Part shown: piece after piece, positions 1-8,531 of the stretch
How positions within the stretch are numbered: position 1 is the first letter of the stretch
Layout: every line of letters begins with the position of its first letter
DNA from: Carboxylicivirga fragile
GTDB taxonomy: Bacteria > Bacteroidota > Bacteroidia > Bacteroidales > Marinilabiliaceae
Assembly (NCBI GenBank): GCA_025499625.1
Contig: JAFMVD010000021.1
Coordinates: 1-64,000, forward strand
Direction: 5' to 3'
Length of the DNA stretch: 64,000 bases
The notes under the pieces: generated by a model
The model's input: the letters and a program-made list of their open reading frames with translations, nothing else
Told to the model about the DNA's origin: nothing
Databases searched by the model: none
Program-made: the position numbers and the translations under genes

Positions 1-18
1 TCAAATATCCTTTTTTAC

Positions 19-78
19 TACCCCTAAATCCCCTGAAGGGGACTTAAGCCTCCACTTTAGGGGAGGTTTGGAGGGGTA
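19..78. repeat. GC-rich imperfect palindrome
   Basis: A C-rich arm at 19-34 (TACCCCTAAATCCCCT) pairs imperfectly with a G-rich arm at 59-78, and a small CCCCT/AGGGG hairpin sits inside the left half (30-41). It lies downstream of the M56 gene that ends at 156. The local G+C is far above the flanks. It may be an intergenic REP-like repeat or a terminator-like structure. Family membership is inferred, not shown. Confidence 0.5.
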
Positions 79-155
79 AAACGAAAGTAAAATAAGAAAC
101 TGTAAGTTTACTTGTTCACAAAAATACTTTTTGGACACCCTCTTTTTTATGATTA

Positions 156-1805
156 TCAATCAAATTCAACGGGCACAACCAAAGTTGTTCTAACGGGCTT
201 ACCACGTTGCACACCAGGGCTCCATTGATCAAGTTCTGAAACAAGCTGTATTGCGTACTTTGCTTCTTTATCATTCGATCTATTAAGTGCTAAAATATTA
301 CTTAGTTCACCTTTGTGACTCAATTGAAACTGAACATCAACCGTTCCTCTTAAATCAGCATCTTCTTTTACCTGCTCGATTCGAGTATATAAAGTTGCAA
401 AATAGGTTTCCAAACCACCTTGATACGAAGGCATATTTTCAACAACATAAAATACAGGTTTGCCATCCTTACCACTTGGTGGTGGTGGAGGAGGCGGAGG
501 TAATTCACCTTTCTTTTCACCAGTTGGAGAAGGTAGTGGCGGAGGCGTCATTTTACCTTTGTATTTCTTTCGATATAATGAAGCATCTAATTTAAAGGCC
601 GACTCTCTCATTACAACAATCATGAGTTCCTCCTTCTTCACATTTACCTCTTTGGTTTCCATTCCAACAAACGAAAAAACCAACTTATCTCCTGGAGTGA
701 CCTCCAACTCAAACTCCCCATTAATATCAGCGACACAACCATTAGTTGTTCCTTTAACAACAACACTAGTACCTGGCAATGGAAAGCCTACCAACTTATC
801 TATTGATTTACCAGTATTCGGATCCAAAACGGCTTGCACTTCTTGTAAAAGGACTTCTCCTTTCACAATAAAAGTTTCCTTCTTACTTTGGTCTACAATT
901 TCACTTGCAGGCTTATCACCTGACTTTAATTCATACACAGGCTCACTAAAAGCCCACAATAAACCGCCAATAAAAGGCAGCACCATCAGCAACTTTAGAA
1001 GTCGCCATTTGGATTTTCTGTCATTTTTCATCATTTTTAGTCTTCGTTTATTTTGGGAGAACCGGAAGTGATTGGCTAGCACTGATACTTCCGCTCCCAT
1101 TGTTTCACTAATAATTGTTTGAATATATTCATCCTTACGAAAGCCTTCGTCCAAGACTTTTTTATCGGCAATAAATTCCAAATTCTGCTTAATTAATCGG
1201 GCGTAAGCCCAAGTAAATGGGTTAAACCATAAAATCACAAGCATTAGTTCGCTTAGCATTACATCCAACCAATGGCGCTGCTTTAAATGAACCATCTCGT
1301 GTACCATTATCTGCTCATTATCTCGCGACAGATATGATTCATCTTTCACAAAAATTCGATTGGCAAATGCAAATGGTGTATCCACCTTAGGGTTAAGACA
1401 TATAATTACACCGTTCTTTTTAATTTTAACAGATTTATATGCAAGCTTAACTAATTTCAGAAGATTAAATAAAACTCTGGCTCCAAGAAAGAATGAAATG
1501 CTTAGGTAAATATATGGCAGAATAGATATCCAATTAAAATCAGGCTTTTCAGGTATATGTGGGGCAGAAGCTCCAACGGATTGTGCTTGTACAGGAATAA
1601 AACCAGCTTGCTCATTTATGCTTTCAACAATTACCACATAGTTGATCTTAATAAGTGGCAATATGATAGCTGTTATCAGTCCCAAAAGAAGAAACCACCT
1701 ATTTATTGAATAGTGTGCATCATTCCGAAGAAAAAATTGATACACCGCATAAAACAAAATCAACACAAGAGCCGATCGAGATATTAGAAGTAAAGATTCC
1801 ATCAT
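156..1805 (-). CDS. BlaR1-like M56 metalloprotease sensor with TonB-C-like tail
   Basis: This is an integral-membrane zinc peptidase of the M56 (BlaR1/MecR1) family. Hydrophobic segments are visible near residues 5-25, 36-57, 92-112, 184-200 and 271-287, and the zinc motif HEMVH is at residues 169-173 on the cytoplasmic side. In place of the penicillin-binding sensor of classical BlaR1, the C-terminal half has a carboxypeptidase-regulatory-like beta domain (about 310-410), a proline-rich stretch (about 425-450) and a TonB C-terminal-like domain (about 455-549). It follows the BlaI-type repressor gene by 10 bp, so the two are probably one operon in which signal-activated proteolysis relieves repression. 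The ligand is unknown; beta-lactam sensing should not be assumed. The second of two adjacent ATGs could also be the start. Confidence 0.9.
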   Translation of the reverse strand: MMESLLLISRSALVLILFYAVYQFFLRNDAHYSINRWFLLLGLITAIILPLIKINYVVIVESINEQAGFIPVQAQSVGASAPHIPEKPDFNWISILPYIYLSISFFLGARVLFNLLKLVKLAYKSVKIKKNGVIICLNPKVDTPFAFANRIFVKDESYLSRDNEQIMVHEMVHLKQRHWLDVMLSELMLVILWFNPFTWAYARLIKQNLEFIADKKVLDEGFRKDEYIQTIISETMGAEVSVLANHFRFSQNKRRLKMMKNDRKSKWRLLKLLMVLPFIGGLLWAFSEPVYELKSGDKPASEIVDQSKKETFIVKGEVLLQEVQAVLDPNTGKSIDKLVGFPLPGTSVVVKGTTNGCVADINGEFELEVTPGDKLVFSFVGMETKEVNVKKEELMIVVMRESAFKLDASLYRKKYKGKMTPPPLPSPTGEKKGELPPPPPPPPSGKDGKPVFYVVENMPSYQGGLETYFATLYTRIEQVKEDADLRGTVDVQFQLSHKGELSNILALNRSNDKEAKYAIQLVSELDQWSPGVQRGKPVRTTLVVPVEFD

Positions 1806-1815
1806 GGTAATTTAT

Positions 1816-2178
1816 TTATTTTGATTCTGACTCTTTCAACATTGCCTCAAGATCCTCCAAGGTCATGTCATTATCTTTTGCAAAGAAATTGGCAAAACGC
1901 GCAAAACTTCCACCAAAGTAATTAGTCATTAAATACTTCATTTGATACGATGAGTATTGCTCTTTTGAAATAAGCGGATAATACACATAAGTATTTCCCA
2001 TTGACTTATTATCAACAATGCCTTTCTTCTTTAGCACCTTTAAAACCGTGGCTACCGTATTATAAGCGGGCACCTTAACACTAAAACCGTCAAGAAGCTC
2101 TTTTATGGTGCCTTCATTTAGTTGCCACAATATTTGCATCACTTCTTCTTCTGCCTTTGTTAATTGTTTAATTTCCAT
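1816..2178 (-). CDS. BlaI/MecI/CopY family transcriptional repressor
   Basis: A 120-residue winged-helix repressor of the Penicillinase_R family, normal length for the group. The start (MEIKQLTKAEEEVMQILW) is the typical family opening, followed by a helix-turn-helix region ending in the conserved pattern NTVATVLKVLKKKGIV. It is the first gene of a two-gene unit with the M56 sensor. A 20-bp palindrome 36 bp upstream of its start is a good candidate for its own operator. Family members bind DNA as dimers and are inactivated by cleavage that depends on the partner sensor; that mechanism is inferred here. Confidence 0.92.
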   Translation of the reverse strand: MEIKQLTKAEEEVMQILWQLNEGTIKELLDGFSVKVPAYNTVATVLKVLKKKGIVDNKSMGNTYVYYPLISKEQYSSYQMKYLMTNYFGGSFARFANFFAKDNDMTLEDLEAMLKESESK

Positions 2179-2213
2179 ATCGATAATAAAAACACATAAA
2201 CTACTACAATTAT

Positions 2214-2233
2214 AATACTATATTTATAGTATT
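2214..2233. promoter_or_regulatory. Palindromic candidate BlaI-type operator
   Basis: AATACTATA and TATAGTATT form perfect 9-bp arms around a 2-bp spacer, 36 bp upstream of the repressor start. The core TACTA...TAGTA resembles known BlaI/MecI boxes (TACTACA/TGTAGTA type). Position and symmetry suggest autoregulation; binding is inferred. Confidence 0.6.
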
Positions 2234-2277
2234 GCAAGACAAATGTGATATTTAATTAAATAACATGCTCTAATAAA

Positions 2278-2449
2278 TTAAACCCAATCTATGCATTTGA
2301 AATAAAAATTTAAGCCCAAATGCATAGCGATAAAGTAACTCATCCATTTTGGAGAAAAACCAAAATGGTGATTTTCTAGATCGGGGTTAATCCTTGCTAA
2401 ATGCAGATAGTTCGTCATTACATGACTCCTACTGCATAACCCGGGTTAA
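2278..2449. repeat. Composite nested palindromes filling the 2179-2505 gap
   Basis: This 326-bp intergenic stretch contains two adjoining imperfect palindromes. The first (2278-2390) has ends TTAAACCCAATCTA and TAGATCGGGGTTAA, and inside it two perfect hairpins: 2289-2299 with 2317-2327 (CTATGCATTTG arms) and 2344-2352 with 2360-2368 (CCATTTTGG arms). The second (about 2387-2449) pairs ATGCAGATAG with CTACTGCAT around GTCAT-TAC-ATGAC and ends in the perfect palindrome TAACCCGGGTTA (2437-2448). No reading frame is plausible. It looks like a non-autonomous repeat or a structured leader; which one is unknown. Confidence 0.6.
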
Positions 2450-2505
2450 AATAAAAAACTTGTCCTTAGGCTAATTAGTGGAGAATTATAAGGAAAATAA
2501 AGGAT

Positions 2506-4590
2506 CTATAATGGCAGTTTAAAAGTAAATTTCGACCCTAGGCCTTCCTCCGATTGCAACTCAATAGAACCTTCAAGTAATTGTACCAAGTTCTTCGTTA
2601 TGGTTAAGCCTAATCCATTCCCTCTGTTAAGATTACTAACGTCATTTCCTACCTTTAGGAAACGCTCAAATATTTGTTTTTGATAGACTTTATCGATACC
2701 AACGCCTGTATCTTCCACATAAAATAATATGTATCTATCTTGCACTTGAAAACCTAACTTAACGTAACCTTTACTTGTAAACTTTAGTGCATTACTAACC
2801 AGGTTATTTAATATTTGCCTAAGCCTAAACTCATCGCTAACAATGGTAATATTATAAGACGGCACTTCAAGAATAAACTCAAGATCTTCTTTATTTTTAT
2901 AGTAATCTGAAGTAAGGTAGTTATTATGAATTTGCTCCATTATATCACCAACAAGTATTCTACTTTTAACAATCTTTAGTTGACTTGATTCAATCATCGA
3001 AATATCAATGATATCATTTAATAAATGCAGTAAATCATCACCATTGGATTGAATCATATTGGCAAACTCAGTCCTTTCTTCCTCATTAAAATCCCCTTCT
3101 AACAACAATTCAGAAAAACCAACAATCGCATTCATTGGCGTTCTAATTTCATGACTCATATTTGATAGAAAGGCTGTTTTGAGTCGATCTGCCTCTTCTG
3201 CCTTCAGCTTTGAATTCAGCAACTCTTCTTCCGTTTGCTTATGCTCTTCAATCTCCTCTTCAAGACTTTGTGTACGCTGTTTAACGCCTCTCTCAAGCTC
3301 TTCATTAAGCAATTGCAATTTCCGCTTAAGCTTAATATTCGACAAATACCTAAAGTAAATAACGCCTGCAATAAGTATTAAAAGAACCGTAAAAAACACA
3401 AAGCTAAATAGGTAGTTTTTGTTGCGAGCTATTTCCAAATCCCGTTCGGCAATGTTCTTTTTTAAAACCAGCTTGTCTTTTTCAACCTGCTGTAAGGTAT
3501 AATCCAGTTCCAATTGTGCAATCCTATTTAATTGATCAACCGTAAGTACCGAATCCTTCATTTGAGAATACAAAACATGTTTCTCAAGGCTTTTCTTGTA
3601 ATCTCCCTTTTTCCGATATATTTCAGATTGAACCAGATAGTCCTCCATCAATATCTTTACTAAATTCGATTGCTCTGCCAAATTGATACTTTCGTTTAAA
3701 CTGGCATTGGCCTTATTTAACTGGCCTTTTAAAAGAAAAGTCTTTGCCTGATTTTTTAAGGTGATTGCAGCTAAGTTAGCAAGTTCATATCTGTAACTCT
3801 CTTTCAAAGAAAGTTCATAATAATAAAGAGCACTATCTAATTTTCCAGATGTACGGTAGACATTTCCAATATTATTCAATACAGCACAGTGCCTCTCTTT
3901 TAATTGTAAAGTAACAGGCGCATAATTCAGCGCTTTTCGATAATAAATAAGCGCAGAATCATTTTTTTGTTGATACCAGAAAAATGAACCAACTGAGTTG
4001 TATACGGTTGCCAATAAATCTGAATGCACTTTATCTCCAAGCTCAATAGCATTAAAATATAACTCCCTCGCTTTGGGATAATCATTTAGATTACGATAAA
4101 GAATTCCTAAATTATTAATTGAATGAATTAAACCTGTCGTATCTTTTTGTTCGATGAATATATCTTTCGCCTTCAAATGATATTCCAATGCCTTTTCGAA
4201 GGCTCCACCGTATCGATATATACTCCCAATATTATCTAAACATTTGGCAATACCTAATTCAAAATTAGCCACCGTATAAAACTTCAAAGCCATGCTCATA
4301 TTTGTAAAAGCAGTACGGTTTTGGCCTTGTAGCTGTTGATTTGAAGCGAGCCTAAAATAAGCATCGGCCAACTGTAGCGTATCATTAGCTAGCATTGCCT
4401 TATCAATATTTTTTTCTGAAGCTACCCTTTCTTCCGAAAATGAGATTTGCTCTGAGTTATTTGATGCACCATTCGTATAACCAATCGTATCCGAAACATT
4501 ATTACCATCATTAGCTACACATGGCAGATTTGTCGCAACTATAATAAGAATAGTTAAAACCAGATATCTAATAATGTCAGTTACTTTCAT
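2506..4590 (-). CDS. TPR-containing sensor histidine kinase
   Basis: A 694-residue membrane kinase. After an N-terminal hydrophobic export signal come tetratricopeptide repeats (about residues 60-360), a membrane helix (about 395-415), a coiled coil (about 420-465), a HisKA dimerisation domain with the H box SNMSHEIRTPMNA (phospho-acceptor His about 480) and an HATPase domain with N box (NNLVSNALKF), DTGVGI and GNGLGLT motifs. It has no receiver domain and no response-regulator gene beside it. The catalytic half is almost a duplicate of that in the next gene upstream (4910-8284), so the two look like tandem paralogues with different sensor halves. The signal sensed by the periplasmic TPRs is unknown. 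Confidence 0.93.
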   Translation of the reverse strand: MKVTDIIRYLVLTILIIVATNLPCVANDGNNVSDTIGYTNGASNNSEQISFSEERVASEKNIDKAMLANDTLQLADAYFRLASNQQLQGQNRTAFTNMSMALKFYTVANFELGIAKCLDNIGSIYRYGGAFEKALEYHLKAKDIFIEQKDTTGLIHSINNLGILYRNLNDYPKARELYFNAIELGDKVHSDLLATVYNSVGSFFWYQQKNDSALIYYRKALNYAPVTLQLKERHCAVLNNIGNVYRTSGKLDSALYYYELSLKESYRYELANLAAITLKNQAKTFLLKGQLNKANASLNESINLAEQSNLVKILMEDYLVQSEIYRKKGDYKKSLEKHVLYSQMKDSVLTVDQLNRIAQLELDYTLQQVEKDKLVLKKNIAERDLEIARNKNYLFSFVFFTVLLILIAGVIYFRYLSNIKLKRKLQLLNEELERGVKQRTQSLEEEIEEHKQTEEELLNSKLKAEEADRLKTAFLSNMSHEIRTPMNAIVGFSELLLEGDFNEEERTEFANMIQSNGDDLLHLLNDIIDISMIESSQLKIVKSRILVGDIMEQIHNNYLTSDYYKNKEDLEFILEVPSYNITIVSDEFRLRQILNNLVSNALKFTSKGYVKLGFQVQDRYILFYVEDTGVGIDKVYQKQIFERFLKVGNDVSNLNRGNGLGLTITKNLVQLLEGSIELQSEEGLGSKFTFKLPL

Positions 4591-4619
4591 GTGTCTATAT
4601 TTTATTTTTCAATGGCCAC

Positions 4620-4681
4620 ATGGAACTCGCCACAATAGTCATTCCCCTGTGTGAGAAAACTTTTCTCATTGCTCGTTTCAT
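4620..4681 (+). repeat. Structured repeat, copy 1 (ATGGAAC...GTTTCAT)
   Basis: The element starts ATGGAACTC, has a central TCATTCCCCTGTGTGAG and ends GCTCGTTTCAT. The ends can pair (ATGGAAC with GTTTCAT, allowing one G-T). It is one of three copies in the window, with copies at 4703-4773 and 54433-54506. It lies between the two tandem kinase genes. The orientation given is arbitrary. Confidence 0.6.
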
Positions 4682-4702
4682 CTGTTTATATTTTTGTTTT
4701 TA

Positions 4703-4773
4703 ATGGTCTCCCGATAGCCATCGGGATTAGCCATGCTCCTGCGCGAGATAACCACTCTGATGGCTCGTTTCAT
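4703..4773 (+). repeat. Structured repeat, copy 2 (ATGGTCTC...GTTTCAT)
   Basis: A direct second copy 21 bp after copy 1, with the same conserved centre in variant form (CCATGCTCCTGCGCGAG) and the same end GCTCGTTTCAT. Its variable arm holds a perfect CCCGAT/ATCGGG hairpin (4710-4725), and GCCAT at about 4730 can pair with ATGGC at about 4760. With copy 1 it accounts for most of the 319-bp gap between 4590 and 4910. An 84-codon frame crossing it (4651-4905) is not credible as a gene. Confidence 0.6.
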
Positions 4774-4909
4774 AGACACAAACAAGTAGTATATCACGCA
4801 AATATAACAATATTAAAAAAGAAAAAGTTTCCAGAATGTAAAGAGGCTAGCACTGTGTTTGCTGAAGTAAACTCTTCTCAATTTATAAAAAGAACTGTAG
4901 AATAAAATT

Positions 4910-7900
4910 CTACAGAGGTAATTTAAAGGTAAATCGCGATCCTTTGCCTTCCTCGGAATAGAGTTCGATTGAACCATTAAGTAGCTGAACCAAATTTTTG
5001 GTAATTGTAAGTCCAAGACCATTGCCGCGGTTAAGGTTCGTCACATCATTTTTAACCTTTAAGAAACGCTCGAATATTTGTTTCTGATAAGCTCTATCAA
5101 CACCAACCCCGGTATCTTCAACGTAAAAATAAACATTTTTATCTTTGGTAAAGAAACCGAGCTCAACATGTCCTTCTTTGGTGAACTTAAGAGCATTGCT
5201 AATCAGGTTATTTAAAATCTGTTTGAGCCTAAAAGCATCACTGTTAATAGTTAGATTCATTGCTGGTTTTTCAAGTCTAAATTCAAGCTTATGCTTTCCT
5301 GTAAGATCGTTAGATTTCAGAAAACTACTGTAAACCTGCTCTATCAAATCACCCACCACAACATCACTAAGCGATATTTTAAGCTGACTTGATTCAATCA
5401 TCGATATATCAATAATATCGTTTAATAAATTTAGCAACTCATCTCCGTTGGACTTAATCATCTTTGCAAAGTCCATACGCTCTTCTGCATCAAAATTAGC
5501 ATCCAGCAACAATTCTGAGAAACCAATAATTGCATTCATTGGTGTTCTAATTTCATGACTCATATTTGATAAGAATGCTGTCTTCAAACGATCAGATTCC
5601 TCAGCTGCGACTTTCGATTTCTCCAATTCCTGTGTTCGCTCCATTACTTTTTCCTCTAGATCCTTTGCAAAATCCTCAAGCTGAGATTTCTGAAAAGCAA
5701 TTTCATCTCGATGCTTATTAGCAATGTTTCGTTGAATTTCAATCTCCCTGGTTCGATTAATCACCAACTTCTCAAGTTCTTGTTTAGCCGCGCCAAGTTT
5801 ACGAATGCGGTATCGAATAAAATAAACCACAACAAATAAAACTATAACGCTTACAAGTACTATAAACCATGGCTCCAGCCACCAAGGAGGATGCACTTCA
5901 ATGGTTAAAGATTTTGTATTATTACACAAAACCCTGTCTGAATTGGTTGACCTAATTTCAAGCGTATAGGTATCAGGAGCCAAATTTATAAATGTTAGGT
6001 GCCTCTGTTTTCCCAAGGGAATCCAGCTCTCTGAATTTGGCAACATCCTATAATAATAATCTATCTGAACCGGATTACTGTAGTCTAGGGCAGCAAAGTC
6101 CAACCTGAAAAAGCGCTCATTAGAATCAAATTCTATTCGATCGGTATTTATTATCGTCTTTTTTATTACACCATCATGCCATCTTGCCGTATCTTGTATT
6201 GTAATACTGTTATCGTACAACTGCATAGTTGTAAAATATAGAGGTGGCTCAAAATCAGATCGCTCAATCTTTTCAGGATCAAATATGGTTACTCCATTTA
6301 TACCTCCAAATGCAAACCGTCCATCTTTAAGCCTTAATCCAGCATTATTAAATTCATTACTCTGTATGCCATCATGTACATCATAATTTACAACTTCTTC
6401 CGATTCAATATTAAAGCATGACAAACCATTATTGGTCGAAATCCACAGCTTATTATCGTGTTCAAGCGTTTGATAAACATGTGCATTATTAAGCCCATTA
6501 CTTGCATCAATTCTGAGAACAACGTTTAAAGTATCATCCAACATATTAGCTCCACTACCAGTACTAACCAATATTCTTCCTTTTTCATCCTCATGAACGG
6601 AGTTTATGTAATTACTACTTAAAGAAGTGCTATCGTCTTTATAGTGATAAAGCGAAGTAAAGTCATCTGATTTAAAATTATAAACATTTAAACCGCCATA
6701 AGTTGAAATCCAAAAACGTCCTTGACTATCACTAAAAACATCCCAAATGACTGAACTACAAATATCATTTTCATTTGGACCATAATAGTATCGTGTAAAC
6801 ACACCTGAATCATCATCCAAACGAGCCAAACCCATAGCTGTACCAATCCATATTCGATTCAGTTTATCTCGAGCTATGGCATATATTTCTTTGTCAGGAA
6901 TACCCGATTTATTTTGCTCAGAATACGTATAATGTACTTTCGAAGCAGTTGTCGTATTATACTTATACAAACCTGTTGATGTACCTATCCATAAATAATT
7001 TGGCTTTTCGAAATAAAGAGCCCAAACAGAGAAGTCTACACCTTCACCATTTATAAAAACACTTTTGTAAGAATTAAGCCTACTATTCCAACACGTTAAT
7101 CCCACATTAGTACCAATCCAAATTTCATTATTAGTACCCTCTGCCAGTGCATAAACCGAGCGCCCAACTATACCATTATCATCCGTACCTTCTGTTATAT
7201 GCTGAAACTTTTCTCCATCAAGGTTAACATGAAACAAACCACTACTCTTAGTACCTATCCACATATGGTTTCTATCATCAACAAAAAGGTCAATAATAAA
7301 ATCATCAGGCACAAAGCTTTCGCTGCCAAAATTGTATTCAGTAATAATTCCCTTCGAATTTACATTACGAATACCACTACCCGATGTACCTATCCATAGG
7401 TCGTTTTCTACGCCCTTTGCTATTGATTTTACTATTGTATTTCTAAAGCCAATAAACTCATAAGTCGAGTCTTTCATGCAAAATCGATGCAAACCATCGT
7501 CGCTTGCAATCAATATATCACCATTATAATCTTCGGCAATGCGCGAAATGATATTAGAGTTCCCTGATTGTTCCTCAAACAGCGTATTATAGAAGGAATA
7601 AAAACGTTCGTTAGCGCGATCAAACTTTACAATACCTCTACCGTAGGTTCCTAACCATATATCATTAGCCGAATTAATCACAAGGCTAGTTATTGTTGTA
7701 TTGGGTATCGAATATTCATTATCCTTCTGATATTCATAATTCTTAAACACCTCTGAATCCGGATTAAACTGACATAAACCATGCGAGGCTGCAACCCAAA
7801 GCATTCCTTTATTATCAAGAGCTATATCAAATAAATAATCAGAAATAATTGAGCCTGAATCATTCGAATACGTAAAATGCTTTAGTTTTTCTGTATTGTA

Positions 7901-8284
7901 ATCAAAAACACTTAAACCTCCACCATTGGTACTAATGTATAACTTATTGCGCGATACATCTTCAACCATTTTCGTAACAGTCCCATTTATTAAATCAGTT
8001 TCTCGATTAGAACCTTCTTTAATAACACTTACTCCCACGCCATCATATCGATTAACGCCATCTTGTGTACCTACCCAAATAAAACCACGTTTATCCTTTA
8101 ATATGGTATGTACCGTATTCTGAGACAGACCATTGTCGATTGAAAACTGCTTGGGCGAGTAATTCTTATCTTGCGCATTCAATTGATTTAAGGCAAACGT
8201 TAAGGCAAGCACAATAATAGTTGCGCATATCCTCACTCCCTTTTTCACAATCCTACACATTAAAAATCGCACGTAATTAATCAT
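4910..8284 (-). CDS. Beta-propeller (Reg_prop/Y_Y_Y) sensor histidine kinase
   Basis: A large periplasmic-sensing kinase of about 1124 residues. After a signal peptide ending near LNAQ come many two-component propeller repeats (motifs such as WVGTQDGVNRYDG, WIGTYGRGIVKF, WIGTSTGLYKY), then a Y_Y_Y domain, a membrane helix (WFIVLVSVIVLFVVVYFI), a coiled coil, a HisKA domain (SNMSHEIRTPMNA, His about 910) and HATPase (DTGVGV, GNGLGLT). Classical Bacteroidota hybrid proteins of this type continue into a receiver and an AraC-type HTH; this one stops after the ATPase domain, so output must go through a separate regulator. An in-frame ATG at 8320 is an alternative start; 8284 gives a more usual signal peptide. 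Neighbours give no hint of a polysaccharide locus. Confidence 0.92.
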   Translation of the reverse strand: MINYVRFLMCRIVKKGVRICATIIVLALTFALNQLNAQDKNYSPKQFSIDNGLSQNTVHTILKDKRGFIWVGTQDGVNRYDGVGVSVIKEGSNRETDLINGTVTKMVEDVSRNKLYISTNGGGLSVFDYNTEKLKHFTYSNDSGSIISDYLFDIALDNKGMLWVAASHGLCQFNPDSEVFKNYEYQKDNEYSIPNTTITSLVINSANDIWLGTYGRGIVKFDRANERFYSFYNTLFEEQSGNSNIISRIAEDYNGDILIASDDGLHRFCMKDSTYEFIGFRNTIVKSIAKGVENDLWIGTSGSGIRNVNSKGIITEYNFGSESFVPDDFIIDLFVDDRNHMWIGTKSSGLFHVNLDGEKFQHITEGTDDNGIVGRSVYALAEGTNNEIWIGTNVGLTCWNSRLNSYKSVFINGEGVDFSVWALYFEKPNYLWIGTSTGLYKYNTTTASKVHYTYSEQNKSGIPDKEIYAIARDKLNRIWIGTAMGLARLDDDSGVFTRYYYGPNENDICSSVIWDVFSDSQGRFWISTYGGLNVYNFKSDDFTSLYHYKDDSTSLSSNYINSVHEDEKGRILVSTGSGANMLDDTLNVVLRIDASNGLNNAHVYQTLEHDNKLWISTNNGLSCFNIESEEVVNYDVHDGIQSNEFNNAGLRLKDGRFAFGGINGVTIFDPEKIERSDFEPPLYFTTMQLYDNSITIQDTARWHDGVIKKTIINTDRIEFDSNERFFRLDFAALDYSNPVQIDYYYRMLPNSESWIPLGKQRHLTFINLAPDTYTLEIRSTNSDRVLCNNTKSLTIEVHPPWWLEPWFIVLVSVIVLFVVVYFIRYRIRKLGAAKQELEKLVINRTREIEIQRNIANKHRDEIAFQKSQLEDFAKDLEEKVMERTQELEKSKVAAEESDRLKTAFLSNMSHEIRTPMNAIIGFSELLLDANFDAEERMDFAKMIKSNGDELLNLLNDIIDISMIESSQLKISLSDVVVGDLIEQVYSSFLKSNDLTGKHKLEFRLEKPAMNLTINSDAFRLKQILNNLISNALKFTKEGHVELGFFTKDKNVYFYVEDTGVGVDRAYQKQIFERFLKVKNDVTNLNRGNGLGLTITKNLVQLLNGSIELYSEEGKGSRFTFKLPL

Positions 8285-8421
8285 ATCTGTGTTTGGCAAT
8301 TTCAATCTACACAAAGTCATCTCTACCCAAATATAATAATTTGAAACAGTAACACAAACCCTAACTTACCTAACTATAAATCTGAAATACATTATCTAAT
8401 TACCATAAACAATTAATAACG

Positions 8422-8444
8422 GCTATGCATACATACAGCATAGC
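8422..8444. promoter_or_regulatory. Inverted repeat between divergent genes
   Basis: Perfect 7-bp arms GCTATGC and GCATAGC with a 9-nt spacer lie between the divergent propeller kinase and BNR-protein genes. The position fits an operator for either gene. No binding protein is known. Confidence 0.35.
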
Positions 8445-8531
8445 GCACTTACATTTCTGAAAACTGTTTGGAATAAAATTCTTACCTTTTGCAAGTATTA
8501 TATAATATCAACAACCCAAATCATACGTAAA

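Noticed and set aside
4651-4905. 84-codon plus-strand reading frame
   Set aside because: It reads through two copies of a structured repeat and has low-complexity, histidine-rich translation from repeat sequence. No homology pattern is visible.
4910-8284. Full hybrid two-component protein with receiver and AraC domain
   Set aside because: The sequence ends at FTFKLPL after the ATPase domain; no receiver or HTH residues follow.
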